A DNA stretch of 64,000 nucleotides from Paraconiothyrium sp. Pb-2020. Lineage: Eukaryota; Ascomycota; Dothideomycetes; Pleosporales; Didymosphaeriaceae. Both the position numbers and the translations under genes were made by a program. Under the pieces are notes generated by a model. It saw only the letters and a program-made list of their open reading frames with translations. It did not search any database and was not told where the DNA came from. This document shows, piece by piece, positions 22,760-34,066 of this stretch (within the stretch, counting starts at the first letter, position 1; every line of letters begins with the position of its first letter). The stretch is from contig JAJUBI010000008.1 in NCBI GenBank assembly GCA_022419385.1, positions 496,001 through 560,000 on the forward strand, read 5' to 3'.

Positions 22760-23919
22760 CTACAACGTCTCCTCGTAAATTGCCGCATTCTCGTGCCCGC
22801 CCCTCTTCAAGAAGATCTTCGCACTCTCCAACACCTGTGCCTTCAAATCCGGCCTCGTCACATTCTGCCCCATAAACCCACCATACGTACTTTCAAACTT
22901 ATACCCCTTAATACTCTTCCAAATTCCATGCACCTTGCTCGGCGGCAGCGGAATCATGTTCGGGTACGCCCACATGAAGGAGAAAGACGTAGTACCCGGA
23001 AGACGATCTTTATGGTAAAACCCTGATGGGACGCTCATCATTGTGTCCGCGATGAAGAGTTTATTGTCCCAGTGGAGGAACGAGGAGCCGTCGAAGTGGC
23101 CGCCGGCTTGGATGGAGGTTACGCCGGGGAGGATGGTGGTATCGCCCGAGATGAACTTTCGAACGGCGTGCGCGTCTTCACGTTGGAGCCTTCATCGCAT
23201 GGTTAGCACATGATTTGAATACAAGAATGGAATGAGAATCACCATTCCTTATCCGCTTCCTGCAGATACACGGGACATTCAAACACTCGTGCCCACTCCA
23301 AATGCGTCGTCCAAAAGTGCGGATGGCTGATGACGATGGCTTTCAGGCCACCCTTGTTCTTGATGAAGTCAACAGTCCCGTCGTCGAGCCAGGCAACCAG
23401 ATCCCACAGGACGTTGCCGGATTCGGTTTGCAGGAGGATAGCGCGCTCACCGATGCCGAGCTGTTTGGTGGACGTCGTCGCGTCGCTGAGTCCTGCGGGC
23501 ATGTAAGTTGTCGAGGGTTTGAGGGGCTTGGTTGTGATGTAGTGGATGCGGGAGTCGTGTGGGTCAGTGGTGAATTCGTTTTGCTGCGAGGAGGATTCGT
23601 TGTTCAGGGATGTCCTGATATAGATGAGTATCTGGTCATCTCTTCCTAAAGTGATCGGATAGGAGGGTTGAATGGTAGTTGTCTCTATGGATGCTAGGGA
23701 TTGACAGTGATGCATGGCCTAGCCACCCATTATATACCAACCACATACTGCGTTCATCACGAAAAATATGTTGTAAACTTACCATTGTTGACCAGGGGGT
23801 GGAACATATTGCCGTGGGTCGTCACAAACGGGGCAATTTGGAGGTGGAGTTGAAAGTGGTACATCGAATTGGGTGCCGCATGTGAAGCATACAGCGAGAT
23901 CGCCGCTTTCGTAATGCAT
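22760..23919 (-). CDS. Metallo-beta-lactamase-fold hydrolase with N-terminal zinc ribbon
   Basis: Exon 1 (23919-23783) encodes a CxxC...CPVC zinc-ribbon-like segment starting MHYESGDLAVC and ending in the DPRQYVPPPGQ motif typical of this fungal/bacterial subfamily. A middle exon (ending at 23243) contains the GERAILLQTESGNVLWD strand and AIVISHPHFWTTHLEWA, the variant metal-binding motif (HPH rather than HxHxDH). The last exon (23189-22760) carries the GGHFDGSSFLHW block and the C-terminal half. The intron 23190-23242 is clean (EW/LQRED). The join between exon 1 and the middle exon is not: the GTAAGT donor at 23782 leaves phase 2, but the nearest acceptors give the wrong frame. Either a base is missing or an unusual splice site is used. 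Substrate unknown. Confidence 0.78.
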
Positions 23920-24305
23920 TTTGAAGGCTGTTGATGTCGGAATGGCTGTATATTTGCTTGTCGAACGGGCTTTGTTGATATTGTTGATATATACAGTTGT
24001 TGTGATTTGACGTAATGCCTTCGAAGAGTGGGGTGAAGACTACCATAAAATAGTACACAGAGGGTTTGGCCGGCCCCTCACGGCTTAGGAATTGCTCACA
24101 TGGTAACTTCAGGACACGTTGTTGCAATACGAAATACGCGATATCGCGGAATCTTCGCATACGTATACAGGTATACTAGGAAGGTAAAAGTGTGGTATCT
24201 AAGCTCGAATCGCAAAAAACTTCAAGTGAAGTAAGCCCGCTACTCCGTTCGCACAGGTCTAGGCAGAAACAAAACTCGAATCTAGTTTATCAAGATGCCA
24301 GATCA
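23920..24305. other. Short intergenic region
   Basis: Upstream of the metallo-beta-lactamase-like gene and downstream of the FAS1 gene. No further feature seen. Confidence 0.45.
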
Positions 24306-24971
24306 TCAAGCTAAAGAGCCCCCAATTACCCAAACTTCACCGTTGGACACTTTGTCAGCAACACTTGTAACTTCGATGTTGGCGGGCTGGATCTATTCAC
24401 GTTGTCAGCAGGCTTGCCAAGCGCTCCGAGTACCGAGTCATACATTTTTCTTCCCATCCTTTGTTTCCCACCAGACTTCGTTACCGTTCAGTGTCTTGAC
24501 TTTCTTACCCTCTGCCCATGGGCTCTCGGGGACAATGTGCTTCTCCACAAATTTCCTTAGGTTCTTGTGGGCGCGATCTTCGCCGTCCTGGCCTTTATAC
24601 GCCTCCGCCCCGAACGTGTCGTAGTCCTCGGCATCTTCCCATGGCTTTCTTTCCAATTTCTTCATAGCACTGTTGTCGGGCGCTAGGACGGTTGCGTTCT
24701 GCGACGCATCGTCTAATCGGCCAGACACAGGGTCGATGTCGCGTGTAAGACCTGAAAAGATGGCGATGGCTTGGGTCTTGCCGATTACATCAGATATGAT
24801 AACGCCGGTGGAGATAGAGTCATCGGACGGCATGTCGGCGAGAGGGTTGGAAAGTAGAGGCAGCTGGTGGATGTCGAATGCTTTGATGATGTCGCTGAGG
24901 GGTGTGGCGGAGGCAGCGAAGATGAGGCAAATGGTGGCAGCGGGATAGGCGAAGAGCGAGGCGGGTCTCAT
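24306..24971 (-). CDS. Secreted fasciclin (FAS1) domain protein
   Basis: Two exons, 24971-24444 and 24392-24306, giving 204 residues. Without the 51-bp intron the frame stops early; with it the protein ends in IQPANIEVTSVADKVSNGEV, the classic FAS1 H2-type ending. Residues 1 to ~23 look like a signal peptide (MRPASLFAYPAATICLIFAASATP). The single FAS1 domain shows ISDVIG and the conserved NATVLAPDNSAMKK block, then FVEKHIVPE. FAS1 proteins are extracellular adhesion or cell-wall-associated proteins. No GPI-anchor tail is visible, so it is probably soluble or wall-bound. The start ATG is separated from the divergent coiled-coil gene by ~240 bp. Confidence 0.87.
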
Positions 24972-25211
24972 AGTGAAGTATGTGGGTAGTACCCAGATGT
25001 AGGTGGGGTATCGATAGGTTGGTGGTGCGTTTGGAGGGGTGAAGGCCTAGACGTCATTTCCCCAGATTCGATGTTGCCAAGCCGCCCTATCTATCTCGTG
25101 ATCGCGTGAATGCCAGCGCCAAAGTTTCGCGAAGTTTTGTCTCGCTCGCTGCGACACGCGTCCACCCAACAGCACCTGCCCATTCCGCCCCAATGCTGTT
25201 CGCGCGCATTG

Positions 25212-25938
25212 ATGGAGCTCCAGATCCCCACCGTTTCGGTGGTAAGTGCTTTTCCTCAATTTAAGAAGGTGCTTGTGCTTACAATGCCGACAGGATGACC
25301 TCCGTCAATTCCACTCGAAACATTTCCCCAACGCATCTATCCCCAAACACCATCTTTATGGCATACACGAGGAAGGTCAGGAGCAAGCCTACGATGATGG
25401 CGGTGACGGTCTCGGCTATTACGACGACGGCGTGAAGCGCACACTCACCGACGAAGAGATCGCCATCTTCCGCCATTCTGAGATACAGCGCATCCTACTT
25501 GAACGGAGGCGGCGAAAAGAAGCTGGAGAGTCAATCTTTGGCCCTCCTACTTCGGAGGTTCCCATGGAGGGTGCACCACCGCTACTTGAGGCTGCATCCG
25601 CGCGCGCAGCTAGCCCAGCATCTGGTCAAAGCACACCTATGTCTATTAGCTCTGACGAGGAGCAGAGTCAGGCTACACCAGTGGAGCAACCGCAGCAGAA
25701 GTGGGCGGTCACTAGTGAGAAGACCCGTACTAGGAACGCGAGAAATAGGAAGAAGAATAGGAAAAATCACCGGGAAAGGAAAAAAGAGGAACGCAAGAGG
25801 CAAGAAAGAGAAGCGAAGGACGCCAGACGTAGAGCAGAACGACAGGAACAGGATGACGAGAGTGACGAATGGGATCCATGGCATCAGGCGAATGGGCCGG
25901 ATGCTCAAAAAGAAGATGTAGTCGATTTGGACTATTGA
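25212..25938 (+). CDS. Basic, coiled-coil nuclear-type protein of unknown function
   Basis: Two exons, 25212-25241 and 25294-25938, about 224 residues. The start at 25212 (MELQIPTVSV) is chosen because the intron donor GTAAGT then keeps frame with DDLRQFHSKHFP. An ATG at 25193 gives a plausible-looking MLFARIDGAP but is out of phase after splicing; an in-frame ATG at 25110 would add 34 residues. The middle is acidic and Ser/Pro-rich. Residues ~150-205 are a highly charged Arg/Lys/Glu coiled coil (ARNRKKNRKNHRERKKEE), then SDEWDPWHQ and an acidic end (DVVDLDY). The composition suggests an RNA-binding or nuclear protein. No family recognised. Confidence 0.62.
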
Positions 25939-26964
25939 GCGACACTGCATAGCATGCAATTTTACTCTACAGACTCATACTCCTGAGCTCGAAAAGCTGT
26001 TGGTCCTGGTATGGCAGCTCATAACGACGGAATCCTCCAGTGTGATCTCGGAATGCTTTAGCAAGTACCTGAATGGTCAACATACAGTATGTACTCCATC
26101 TCCTACGTCACCAATCGAGCTATCAGCAATGATGAAAACCCTTGTATCGTCATCCTTAGTCGGAGATTGAACCGGGTGAAGAAAGGATCTTTCTGCTTTG
26201 CAGGCTGGTCCTACCTTAGCCAAGGTTTTGTCAAGGTCGAGTCAAAATCTTCTCTCTGAACTGCGCACATTTCTATTATTGGATTGCATTGATTCCATAT
26301 GTGTTCCGAGAGCTAACTTTCCACCGGAGTCACAGAATGCTCGGATGACGGTGTAGAGCATTGGCAGAGCAGCTCTATTTGGCAATAACCATCACCGGCA
26401 ACTTTGACGGTTGATCGGGCAAGAAGATGACCGCGGAAATGGTGGAAATGGCGGCAACGGCACACCCTTCCTTCGAAGAAACATGCCGACGGCATGTTGT
26501 GTCTGCTTTTGCAACACTGAGTCTTTAAGTCCCGGCCGCGGACCTGTTGGTGTTTGAAGTCGTGGTATGGTTCAATGGGCTGAGTAATCGTCAGCAGCTG
26601 TACGGCGCTAGCGACCAGCCTACAGTATGTAGGGCTACCCGACGAGGAAAGCCAATGAACATCCAGCGGCATCTACCCGAAGCAATGCGACATAAGTGCG
26701 GGTCTTGGTCAGCTTGTCCATGTACATGATTACCACCGGATGTGGAGCCAGGCATCCGAACACCATGGCTTGAGTGACGATAGGGCTTGAGCCTGGGTCT
26801 TGGTAGAAGGAGCGCACATTTGGAATTGCAGAGCACGAAAAAGATATATAAGGCTCAGATACTTTCATAGGACGATCCATCAACCAGTCTTCGAAACAGA
26901 ACAGTTATCTTCCAGTTCTCTAACGTCAACAGCCCAACAGTGAACAACATCTCTGACCACCAAC
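25939..26964. other. Intergenic region upstream of the alpha/beta hydrolase
   Basis: No supported gene. The last 120 bases carry a TATA-like promoter (listed separately). Confidence 0.4.
26843..26851 (+). promoter_or_regulatory. TATA-like box for the hydrolase gene
   Basis: GATATATAAGG lies ~120 bp upstream of the ATG at 26965, a spacing normal for fungal core promoters. It is the clearest TATA element seen near any gene in this window. Confidence 0.45.
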
Positions 26965-27837
26965 ATGACCCTCCTCACAACCATCACCCGCTTCCTCGCC
27001 CTTTCCACCGGGGAATCCGTATTCTACCGCGAAGCCGGCGCACCCACCTCCCCAACCATCGTCCTCCTCCATGGCTTCCCCTCCTCCTCTCACCAATTCC
27101 GCAACCTCATCCCCCTCCTCGCTCCCAAATACCGCGTCATCGCCCCCGACTTCCCCGGCTTCGGCTTCACAAACGTCTCCTCCACCTACACCTACACCTT
27201 TGACAACCTCGCCTCCACAGTCGCCACCTTCCTCTCCGAGATCCACGACGCCCCCCAGAAATACGCCATCTACATCTTCGACTACGGCGCGCCCGTCGGC
27301 CTGCGTCTCGCACTCAAGCACCCCAAACGTATATCCGCCATCATCGCACAGAACGGAAACGCCTACGAAGAAGGTCTAGGCGCCTTCTGGGACCCCATCC
27401 GCCACCTCTGGGCAACCAAAAACTCGGCCACCGCCCGCGAAGCACTCGTCCCCTTCCTGAAAACTGGCACGAAAGGCCAGTACGTAGACGGCGAACCCGA
27501 CCCTGCCGCCATCGACCCCGCCTCCTGGACCCTCGACCAAGCTCTCATGGAACGCGAGGGAAACTTCGACATCCAGCTCGATCTCTTCTACGACTACCGC
27601 ACGAATCTGAAACTGTATCCCAAAGTGCAGGCGTGGTTTAGGGAGAGCCAGGTTCCGCTGCTGACCGCTTGGGGGAAGAACGATGTCATTTTCCCTGCGA
27701 TCGGCGCGGAGGCGTACAAGAAGGATTTACCGGCTGCGGAAGTCAATCTGTTGGATGCCGGGCATTTTGCGGTTGAGAGTCATACTGCGGCCATTGCAGG
27801 GCTTGTGTTGGACTTCTTGAATAGGAAGGGGGTGTGA
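26965..27837 (+). CDS. Alpha/beta hydrolase, haloalkane dehalogenase/epoxide hydrolase type
   Basis: Intronless, 290 residues. The oxyanion-hole motif is HGFP at residues 36-39. The nucleophile elbow is FDYGAP with Asp106 in the nucleophile position, which points to the Asp-nucleophile branch (epoxide hydrolase or haloalkane dehalogenase) rather than to Ser esterases. The likely acid is Asp240 (WGKNDVIFP) and the likely base His267 (LLDAGHFAVE). No signal peptide, so probably cytosolic. In fungi such enzymes are usually accessory detoxifying or catabolic enzymes. Codon use is very C-rich in the first two thirds and less so towards the end. The substrate cannot be told from sequence alone. Confidence 0.87.
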   Translation: MTLLTTITRFLALSTGESVFYREAGAPTSPTIVLLHGFPSSSHQFRNLIPLLAPKYRVIAPDFPGFGFTNVSSTYTYTFDNLASTVATFLSEIHDAPQKYAIYIFDYGAPVGLRLALKHPKRISAIIAQNGNAYEEGLGAFWDPIRHLWATKNSATAREALVPFLKTGTKGQYVDGEPDPAAIDPASWTLDQALMEREGNFDIQLDLFYDYRTNLKLYPKVQAWFRESQVPLLTAWGKNDVIFPAIGAEAYKKDLPAAEVNLLDAGHFAVESHTAAIAGLVLDFLNRKGV

Positions 27838-28401
27838 GTGTGCTGGGAATGGATCAGGCAAACATTCAAGACGAAGTTCTTCTGGTTCGGGTGGTAGCAA
27901 TTAGATGGTTGGAAAATAACGTGTTCATGGGCAAACGTCTATTCCATGTCAAATGTGAACACTGTAGCTTACTGTCAAACGCACGGCCGGCTTTGTCTTA
28001 ATATAGAAGCAATTTTATTATCTGTACCATTTCGATTCACTGATTCCACGACCGTACTGGATGAAAATCGCTCGCACGCTTGCTTCTAAAGAATACAACT
28101 TCCTCATGTCATGACTGCTCCAAAGTCCATCCTTCCGTCCGTTCATTTGCCACCCTTCCATCTGTTCGCGCCAAATATGTACACATGTGTATCCCACCTG
28201 CTAAGAAGCAAGCGTAATAACGAAGACCGAAGCAAGACTCAAACGAAGTCCAACGACTCCGCGGCCAAAGAAATCGAGAGCGAGAGGGAAAAGAAATTTG
28301 GTGATGTCTCGAGGCTACCGCATGTGCAGGCAGAGGAATAGATGGAGGGCTCGCACACCGAATAAGAGAAACGTTCCGAGACGAAATCAAGAGATTGCAC
28401 A
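27838..28401. other. Convergent intergenic region
   Basis: Between the hydrolase 3' end and the PWWP gene 3' end. No feature recognised beyond probable 3' UTRs. Confidence 0.45.
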
Positions 28402-30386
28402 CTAAGCGGCAGTCTCCATGGCGTCCGCTGGCTGTGCGGTCTTAGTATCACCGTTTGTCTCGGCTGCAGGTGCGACTTCCTTCGATTCCGGAGCGGACTC
28501 AGCCATCGCTACGTCCCCATCGGCATCCTTCGGCTTGGCTTCCTCAGAGGCACTGGGCGCAATCTCCTCTTTCTTCTCCGGGGCGGGCTCGTCTGCCTTC
28601 TTCTCCTCTGGCTTGACCCCGTTCGTGGCAGGTGCAGCGGTCTCCTCGGCAGCATGTTCGCCTGCAGACAGGGTACCCCACTTGTTGAGCAGGTCTTGCG
28701 AACGTGACTTAATCTTGAACTCCTCGTCTCGCGGAACCTCAGGGAGTTTCAGGATACCCTTCAGGACCTTGTGGACCTTAGTCTCTTTGATAATCTCAGG
28801 CTCAAGATTCTTGAGCTCTTCGAGCTGAGTCATGTAACCGGACATGTTCGACATGTCCTCATCCTGGGGCGGTTTGGCCCGATCAAGGAATCCCTTCTGC
28901 AGGCGGTGGCGGAGGTAGAGCACTGTTCGCGTCAACATACAGTCCTATGAAATCACATAGACGGCATACCTGTCTTTTTACGCTTCTCGAGACGCTCTTC
29001 CTCCGTCATAGGCGGTTCCTCGGGCTGGGCTGGCTCTGAGTCCTCTTTCGCAGCCAACTTTGACTTCTTAGATTCCGCAGCTGGCTTCTTCTTGTTGGTG
29101 AGCTTCAGCGTGGTCTTCGGGGTCTTTGCAGGCTGTTAGTTGAATTAGTCGCAAGCCACCGGGTACAAGATACTAAGCTTACCTTTTCTTCGTCACCCTC
29201 ACTATCAGCCTCCTTCTTTCGCTTCTTTGTAGGCTTTGCCTTCTTCGCAGAGGCAGCGGCTGTGTCGTCGGCGTCGCCCATCTCAACGTCCTCTTCTTCA
29301 GCAGCAACAGTGCTCTTGCGCTTTGCAGCCTTCTTTGCAGCCTTCTCGGCCTTCTCCTCGCGTTTCGCTTCCTTGGCCAGTTCATCCTCCTGTACGGCTT
29401 GTTCGTGGTGGACGAGTATATCCTTGAAATAGCTCAGATCGTGACCTTCAGCCGCGATCTCGTAAGCTTCCCATAACTGCTTGTTCTTCTTCGTGGAGTT
29501 TCCAGACTCAACCTCTTTCTTGATCTCGTCCAGATGGAAAGGTATGAGGTCGGTGTTTGGTTGCCAGGCACTTCAAGGGTAGTCAGCACACATTCGAAAA
29601 TGCAGCAAAGGCTTTGGGGGCGGTGGCTGAACTCACAATTCGTTTGTACCCAGGAACATCACAGGGTATTTCCGGTCTTTGGCATTCCTGCCGCCTTCCT
29701 CGAAATCTTCGCGATATGTCCCGTCAAGCCGCAAGGCGCTTACCGGGCGTTTGGCGAGGAGTGTCTCGGGCAGCATGTCCTCGTCCGCAATAATGACAGG
29801 CCACGGCTGGTATCCGCGCATGGCGACCAACCACATATCACCCGGCTTTGTGTCAAGATTCAGTTTTATCTCCTTCTTTCCCTTCTTGCCGGGAGTCTTC
29901 TTGCCCTTGTGCTCAGGAACGCCGCCGGTGGACTTGCGTCGATTGTTGTTTGCCTTCTTACCAGAGGCTGGGGTGCCGTTTGTTGCCGTCAATTCTTCAG
30001 CTGCGGCGACATCTGGCCGTGTGTTAGCAATGCGAGCTACTCAAGACAGGCCTACAGTTTGACAAAGTGCCACTGTCTGGACTCACCTCCACTGCTCTCA
30101 GCCACTGCGGCGTCGGGCTTCGCATCTGCGGCATCATCTTTGGCGGCTTGGTCGTCGGTCGCGGCAGCAGCCTCAGGTGCTTGCTCTGGATTCGATTAGC
30201 TACAACCGGGTCTAACTTCGACCGACATATGTTACCTTCGACAGGCGCGTCTGCAGGTACGTCACCGCGTTCGGACGGTTTCTCCTCAGTTCCCTGTCCA
30301 GGTTCTGCGGCGTCGGCGGAACGCGTCGGCTCGTCGACAACCTTGGTAGCATCGACGGTGACAGGTGTAGCTGCCTCCTCAGCCAT
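28402..30386 (-). CDS. PWWP-domain chromatin protein with TFIIS-N-like helical domain
   Basis: Six exons: 30386-30236, 30185-30087, 30012-29637, 29570-29183, 29132-28970 and 28922-28402, about 565 residues. All junctions keep frame. The N-terminus is acidic and Ala/Glu-rich. A Lys-rich stretch (KKANNNRRKS, GKKGKKEIK) leads into the PWWP domain at ~139-225, with GDMWLVAMRGYQPWPVII and the closing strands YPVMFLGTNEF/AWQPNTDLIPF that appear only after splicing. Next come charged Lys/Glu coiled segments. A helical region at ~393-485 (VLYLRHRLQKGFL... VHKVLKGILKLPEVP) resembles the TFIIS N-terminal/LEDGF integrase-binding fold. The end is an acidic Ala/Glu/Pro tail. PWWP domains bind methylated H3K36 nucleosomes, so a role in transcribed chromatin is likely (compare yeast Ioc4, fission yeast Pdp proteins). 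Confidence 0.85.
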
Positions 30387-33300
30387 GGTGTCGATGGTGC
30401 TGACGGTGCGACCGTAGTGGCGACGCGTAGGTGGAGGTTGAAGAGCGCGAATTGCTCGCCGGGAACGTGAGGTGCGATAGGAATGTCCTCGGGTTGATGG
30501 CGCGCAGGCTGTGGTGATGGCACGCGATGGCGTTGGGCAAGTTGTTTGTGGGTGAGCCCTGGAGCGAGGGGAGCGTCCAGTTTCTAGAAGAACGAGCGGC
30601 GCGCAACTCCAGCCCGCCTTGGTCGGTCACGTGCCCAACGCCTCACAGCCTTGAAAACAGGCTATATTGACCCCACAGTAACCAAACGAGTTGGACCTGA
30701 TTCTCAACGCGCGTCTCAAGCTCCGTGCCTTCTTTTACGATGTTGCAGCCTAGGGGTGTTTGTCTTGTTGCTGGCTTGCGTCGCAGCTTCCTTCGAAGGT
30801 TGGCTTAGTGCAAGGATCCGTGCGATGAGCTGTGCGCCTCGGCAACGCTGACGAAGAGTTGTTAAAGCTCGTAGGAGATTTTGCGCTTTACTGGAGAAGC
30901 GCAGAGTAGTAACGGCAAAGCCTACGAATGGCACACCTAGAGAATGTGCAGATCTAGACTTGGCAGATTTGGTGTTGAGGTTCTTCAAATAGGACACCCA
31001 GCCGATAGCAACCGTGCAGCAGTGTGCAGTGCAGGACCGAGATGGTCATTTGCTTTCTGTAGCATTCGAATGTGTCCTTGATCCACTAATTGATCTAGGA
31101 CGTCCGTTAGCTGATTGTCTTGAAGGTCTTGACTTTGATTGGTAAAGGCACCACGGCTACACAGCCCGCAACAAACTTTTCCTCCAAGCAAACAAAACAG
31201 GTGCGCAGTGTCATTCGCATGGAGTGAGAATTGATTGTAATGATTACTAAGCATTCCAATTAGCTTGCGCATTTGAGGGATCTGGCTAAATCGCCTCTGG
31301 GGCTGGTTGTCACTTACTTTACACTAAGGCACACCTAGAGAACTTAACGGCTACATATGTAATGTTGTCAAGTCCAGGCTCGAATGCAACGTATCTCGCA
31401 GAATGCCATGGCATCCGGCTTCTCAAGGTCTTCTAGCGTTAGGGAACCAACAGAGGGAAGTTCAGTGACAATCAGGTGAGACACCGCGCCCTTCTGTTGT
31501 CCAAGTAACCGCCTCCGGAAACCGATGTTGCTTGAGATGCAAGATGAAACACCGGTCGAGTACAGATCGGCGTGGCCTTCGACAGATGTCTGTGACGCCA
31601 TCAAGCCATCAAGTCTATGCGCAACGAACTGACAAATCCCATCATTTCGAACTTGTGAGACGGAGAAAACTTGATCTCTTGTAGACGCTGAAACCTAGCT
31701 TGCAGTAGAGCGGCGCGGTTGTTTAAGCGTTGTCTTCGTCATGGCGTAGCTGCACAGCTTGTACTTCGTCGGTATTGCACGATGCAGAACCTCCTAAGTG
31801 CCTAACGCGAACGCTGAGGGGCACAGTGTGCGTGAAGAACCCTAACGGCAACGTCAGACCACGGTTGACAGTCTTCTCCCAAGAGAACAGGGGCTCATAG
31901 TGCGATGTGACTCTGCTGCGTACCATGACATGCACATTGACGTGCACATGGGGCGCTAGTCTATGATGACAGTAGCGTATTGCATACTGGGACCTGGGCG
32001 AGCTTCAATCATAAGCCGAAATGTGACTGCTTTGCGGAAGGTCAAAGGACGCCCTGAACCGGATCCCAGCTGTGTATTCGCCCCCCAAGCGTCTGCTAAA
32101 ATGCTGTTCTGCTTAACCTAGCCATCTTGCATCGCACAACGTGGCCACGTCTGCTCCGTGGTCTGGACAGATGTGCTAGACAGTGCTCGTAGTGATCATG
32201 AAGGAGCTATTCCCCCGAATATTATACCGTCTTTTGGAAGAGCTACTGGGGATGTAGGACCGTCTCTTGCGTTGCAATGCCACTCAAGGTAGATCTGTTA
32301 CCTCCACATATTGCCCTGCTGCGACAGAAAGCGTGCACCTCCTCTTTCCCAGTATCGGCTTCTGCTTCTCCGATTCGATGATCCCAGATAACAACTAGCG
32401 TGCAATCATTCTGTACATATCATACATCTACCCGTGTCACGATATGGAGTCGTTCTTTGGGAGCGTGTGTTGGCGGGCGCAAGTTCGTGGGGTCGTCACC
32501 CGGTCGAGGGGTTGCGGTGCAGGGTGCAGGTCAGTGGATCGCGGCATCGTGCGGGCGGCTCCGGCACGTCGTCAGCGGCATGGCCTTCGTCGTATACGTA
32601 AAACCTCCTTTGGCTGCGCTCTGATCGTCTGTGGATATCGTCTGGTGTGGGTGGAAGGTGGACAAAGCAACGGTGTTCGATGTGGTGCTTCAAGTCGCCT
32701 GCCGCTCACTCACTAACCTTCGGTTCCAGATGCGACTTAAGAAGCAGCCAATCACGTGCCGGTAGCTCTCTTGAGGTCTACCTCGCACAGTCTACAGGTG
32801 CTGGATATTCAAAGGTATTGGATCATATGCAGGCTTCAAGCATAATCTACTGTGGTTCGAAAGTCACGATAATTATCCACGAGAAGAGCGTGCGTGGAGT
32901 TGCTGACGCTACCAGGTCCATGCATACATAATTGTCTAGGGTATTACAACTTGCCTTTCTCACTGCTCACTGCGGCTAGCAAAGCTTATATCTATTATCG
33001 TATGCATAACATAGAGGTGCAGAAGGCAGCAACTACAAGGTGTGGAACAGGACCAGGTGGCAAGTGCATAGCGCCGCAGTAGCACCTGTGAGTCGTGAAG
33101 CAAGGAACCAGGCCGTCGCGGCGGTGTCACCAAAGCTATAACAAGCGCAACCAGCAACACCCATTGCTTCAATAGTTTTAGATTGTCACTTCATTCGGTG
33201 ATCTCACCTGTATTCAACTTTGAAGGCTTATCATCTTCGTGTCCGCCTCAACCCCGCCGCATTCGTCGCCGCAGTGACCCCCTACCCCACCAAACAACGC

Positions 33301-33392
33301 TGAAAGCACGGCGCAAGCAACCAGAGTCTCAAAGACATTGCGCATCACTGCCCACACGTTCAAATAAGGCAGAAGTCGAAGCTGCAGTGAAG
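30387..33392. other. 3-kb gene-poor interval
   Basis: No conserved coding sequence, tRNA or 5S gene recognised. The first ~250 bases should be the PWWP gene promoter. Short frames on both strands are interrupted and show no family motif. A TTCGAAA string at ~32859 was checked as a tRNA B-box and has no partner A-box. Confidence 0.4.
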
Positions 33393-34066
33393 ATGTTCGC
33401 ATCTAAGAGACTCTCAAAGTATGCGACTGCGTGGACTCCACAGGCTGCAACAAGTGCTCATAACTCATAACGTATCTAGGAGCTCACGAAGGTATATGTG
33501 CTGTTTCACGGTCGCAGATGAAGTTGCTAAGATTGCCGTGCGCATAGCTGCAGGACAAGCTCCCGCCTGGCATAACGCTCGTGAAAGCGGACGACTTCCG
33601 AAATGGCTCATGGACATACAGGTCATGGATGATAGTAAGTCCCCTCAATAGCACCCGCGCCTGTCAGCCAGACTAAGCGTTCCAAGATCCTATATACAAA
33701 GGACAGCTGTATAGGTTGAAGTTCTCTTTCACACAGAGCTATCCTATCGAGGCCCCCGAGTCGTCTTCGTTCGCGACGAAACCCACCCGATACCGATCCA
33801 TCCGCACATCTATTCGAATGGCATCATATGTCTCGACCTCCTCGACCGCCAAGGCTGGTCACCCTGCATAACGTGGAGAGCGTCTGTGTCAGCTTGCAGA
33901 GCATGTTGACGAGCAATACCAAGAACGAGCGACCACCGGGCGACGAGAGTTTCGTACGGCACAATACACAGAGGCCGAGGGACATTAGCTTTGTCTTTCA
34001 TGACAACGCTGTGAGTTCTGATGAAAACGAGCATGCATCTGCAAAGCTAATGGCAATTAGGTATAA
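33393..34066 (+). CDS. UBE2W-like ubiquitin-conjugating enzyme, interrupted by single-base deletions
   Basis: An E2 enzyme gene is clearly visible in five exons: 33393-33418, 33480-33491, 33548-33634, 33687-34010 and 34061-34066. Exon 1 gives the KRLSK start. Later exons give LPPGITLVKADD, KWLMDIQVMDD, NPIYKGQLYRLKFSFTQSYP, then HPHIYSNGIICLDLL with the catalytic Cys, and VSLQSMLTSNTK...PPGDESFVRHN, ending FHDNAV. The HPHIYSNG block and short C-terminus match the UBE2W/Ubc16 family, known for N-terminal ubiquitination. The frame breaks at four places, each one base short: at the exon 2 start (33480), at 33600/33601, at 33760/33761 and near 33865. The protein text between breaks is fully conserved, so these look like assembly errors or very young lesions. 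Confidence 0.82.

Noticed and set aside
8000..30400. Possibility of a secondary-metabolite cluster (hydrolase, metallo-beta-lactamase-like, FAS1, HET genes)
   Set aside because: No synthase, P450, transporter or pathway regulator lies among them; they are interspersed with housekeeping genes.
32850..32880. GTGGTTCGAAAGTCAC resembling a tRNA T-arm
   Set aside because: The stem is only about three to four pairs and there is no anticodon arm or A-box upstream.
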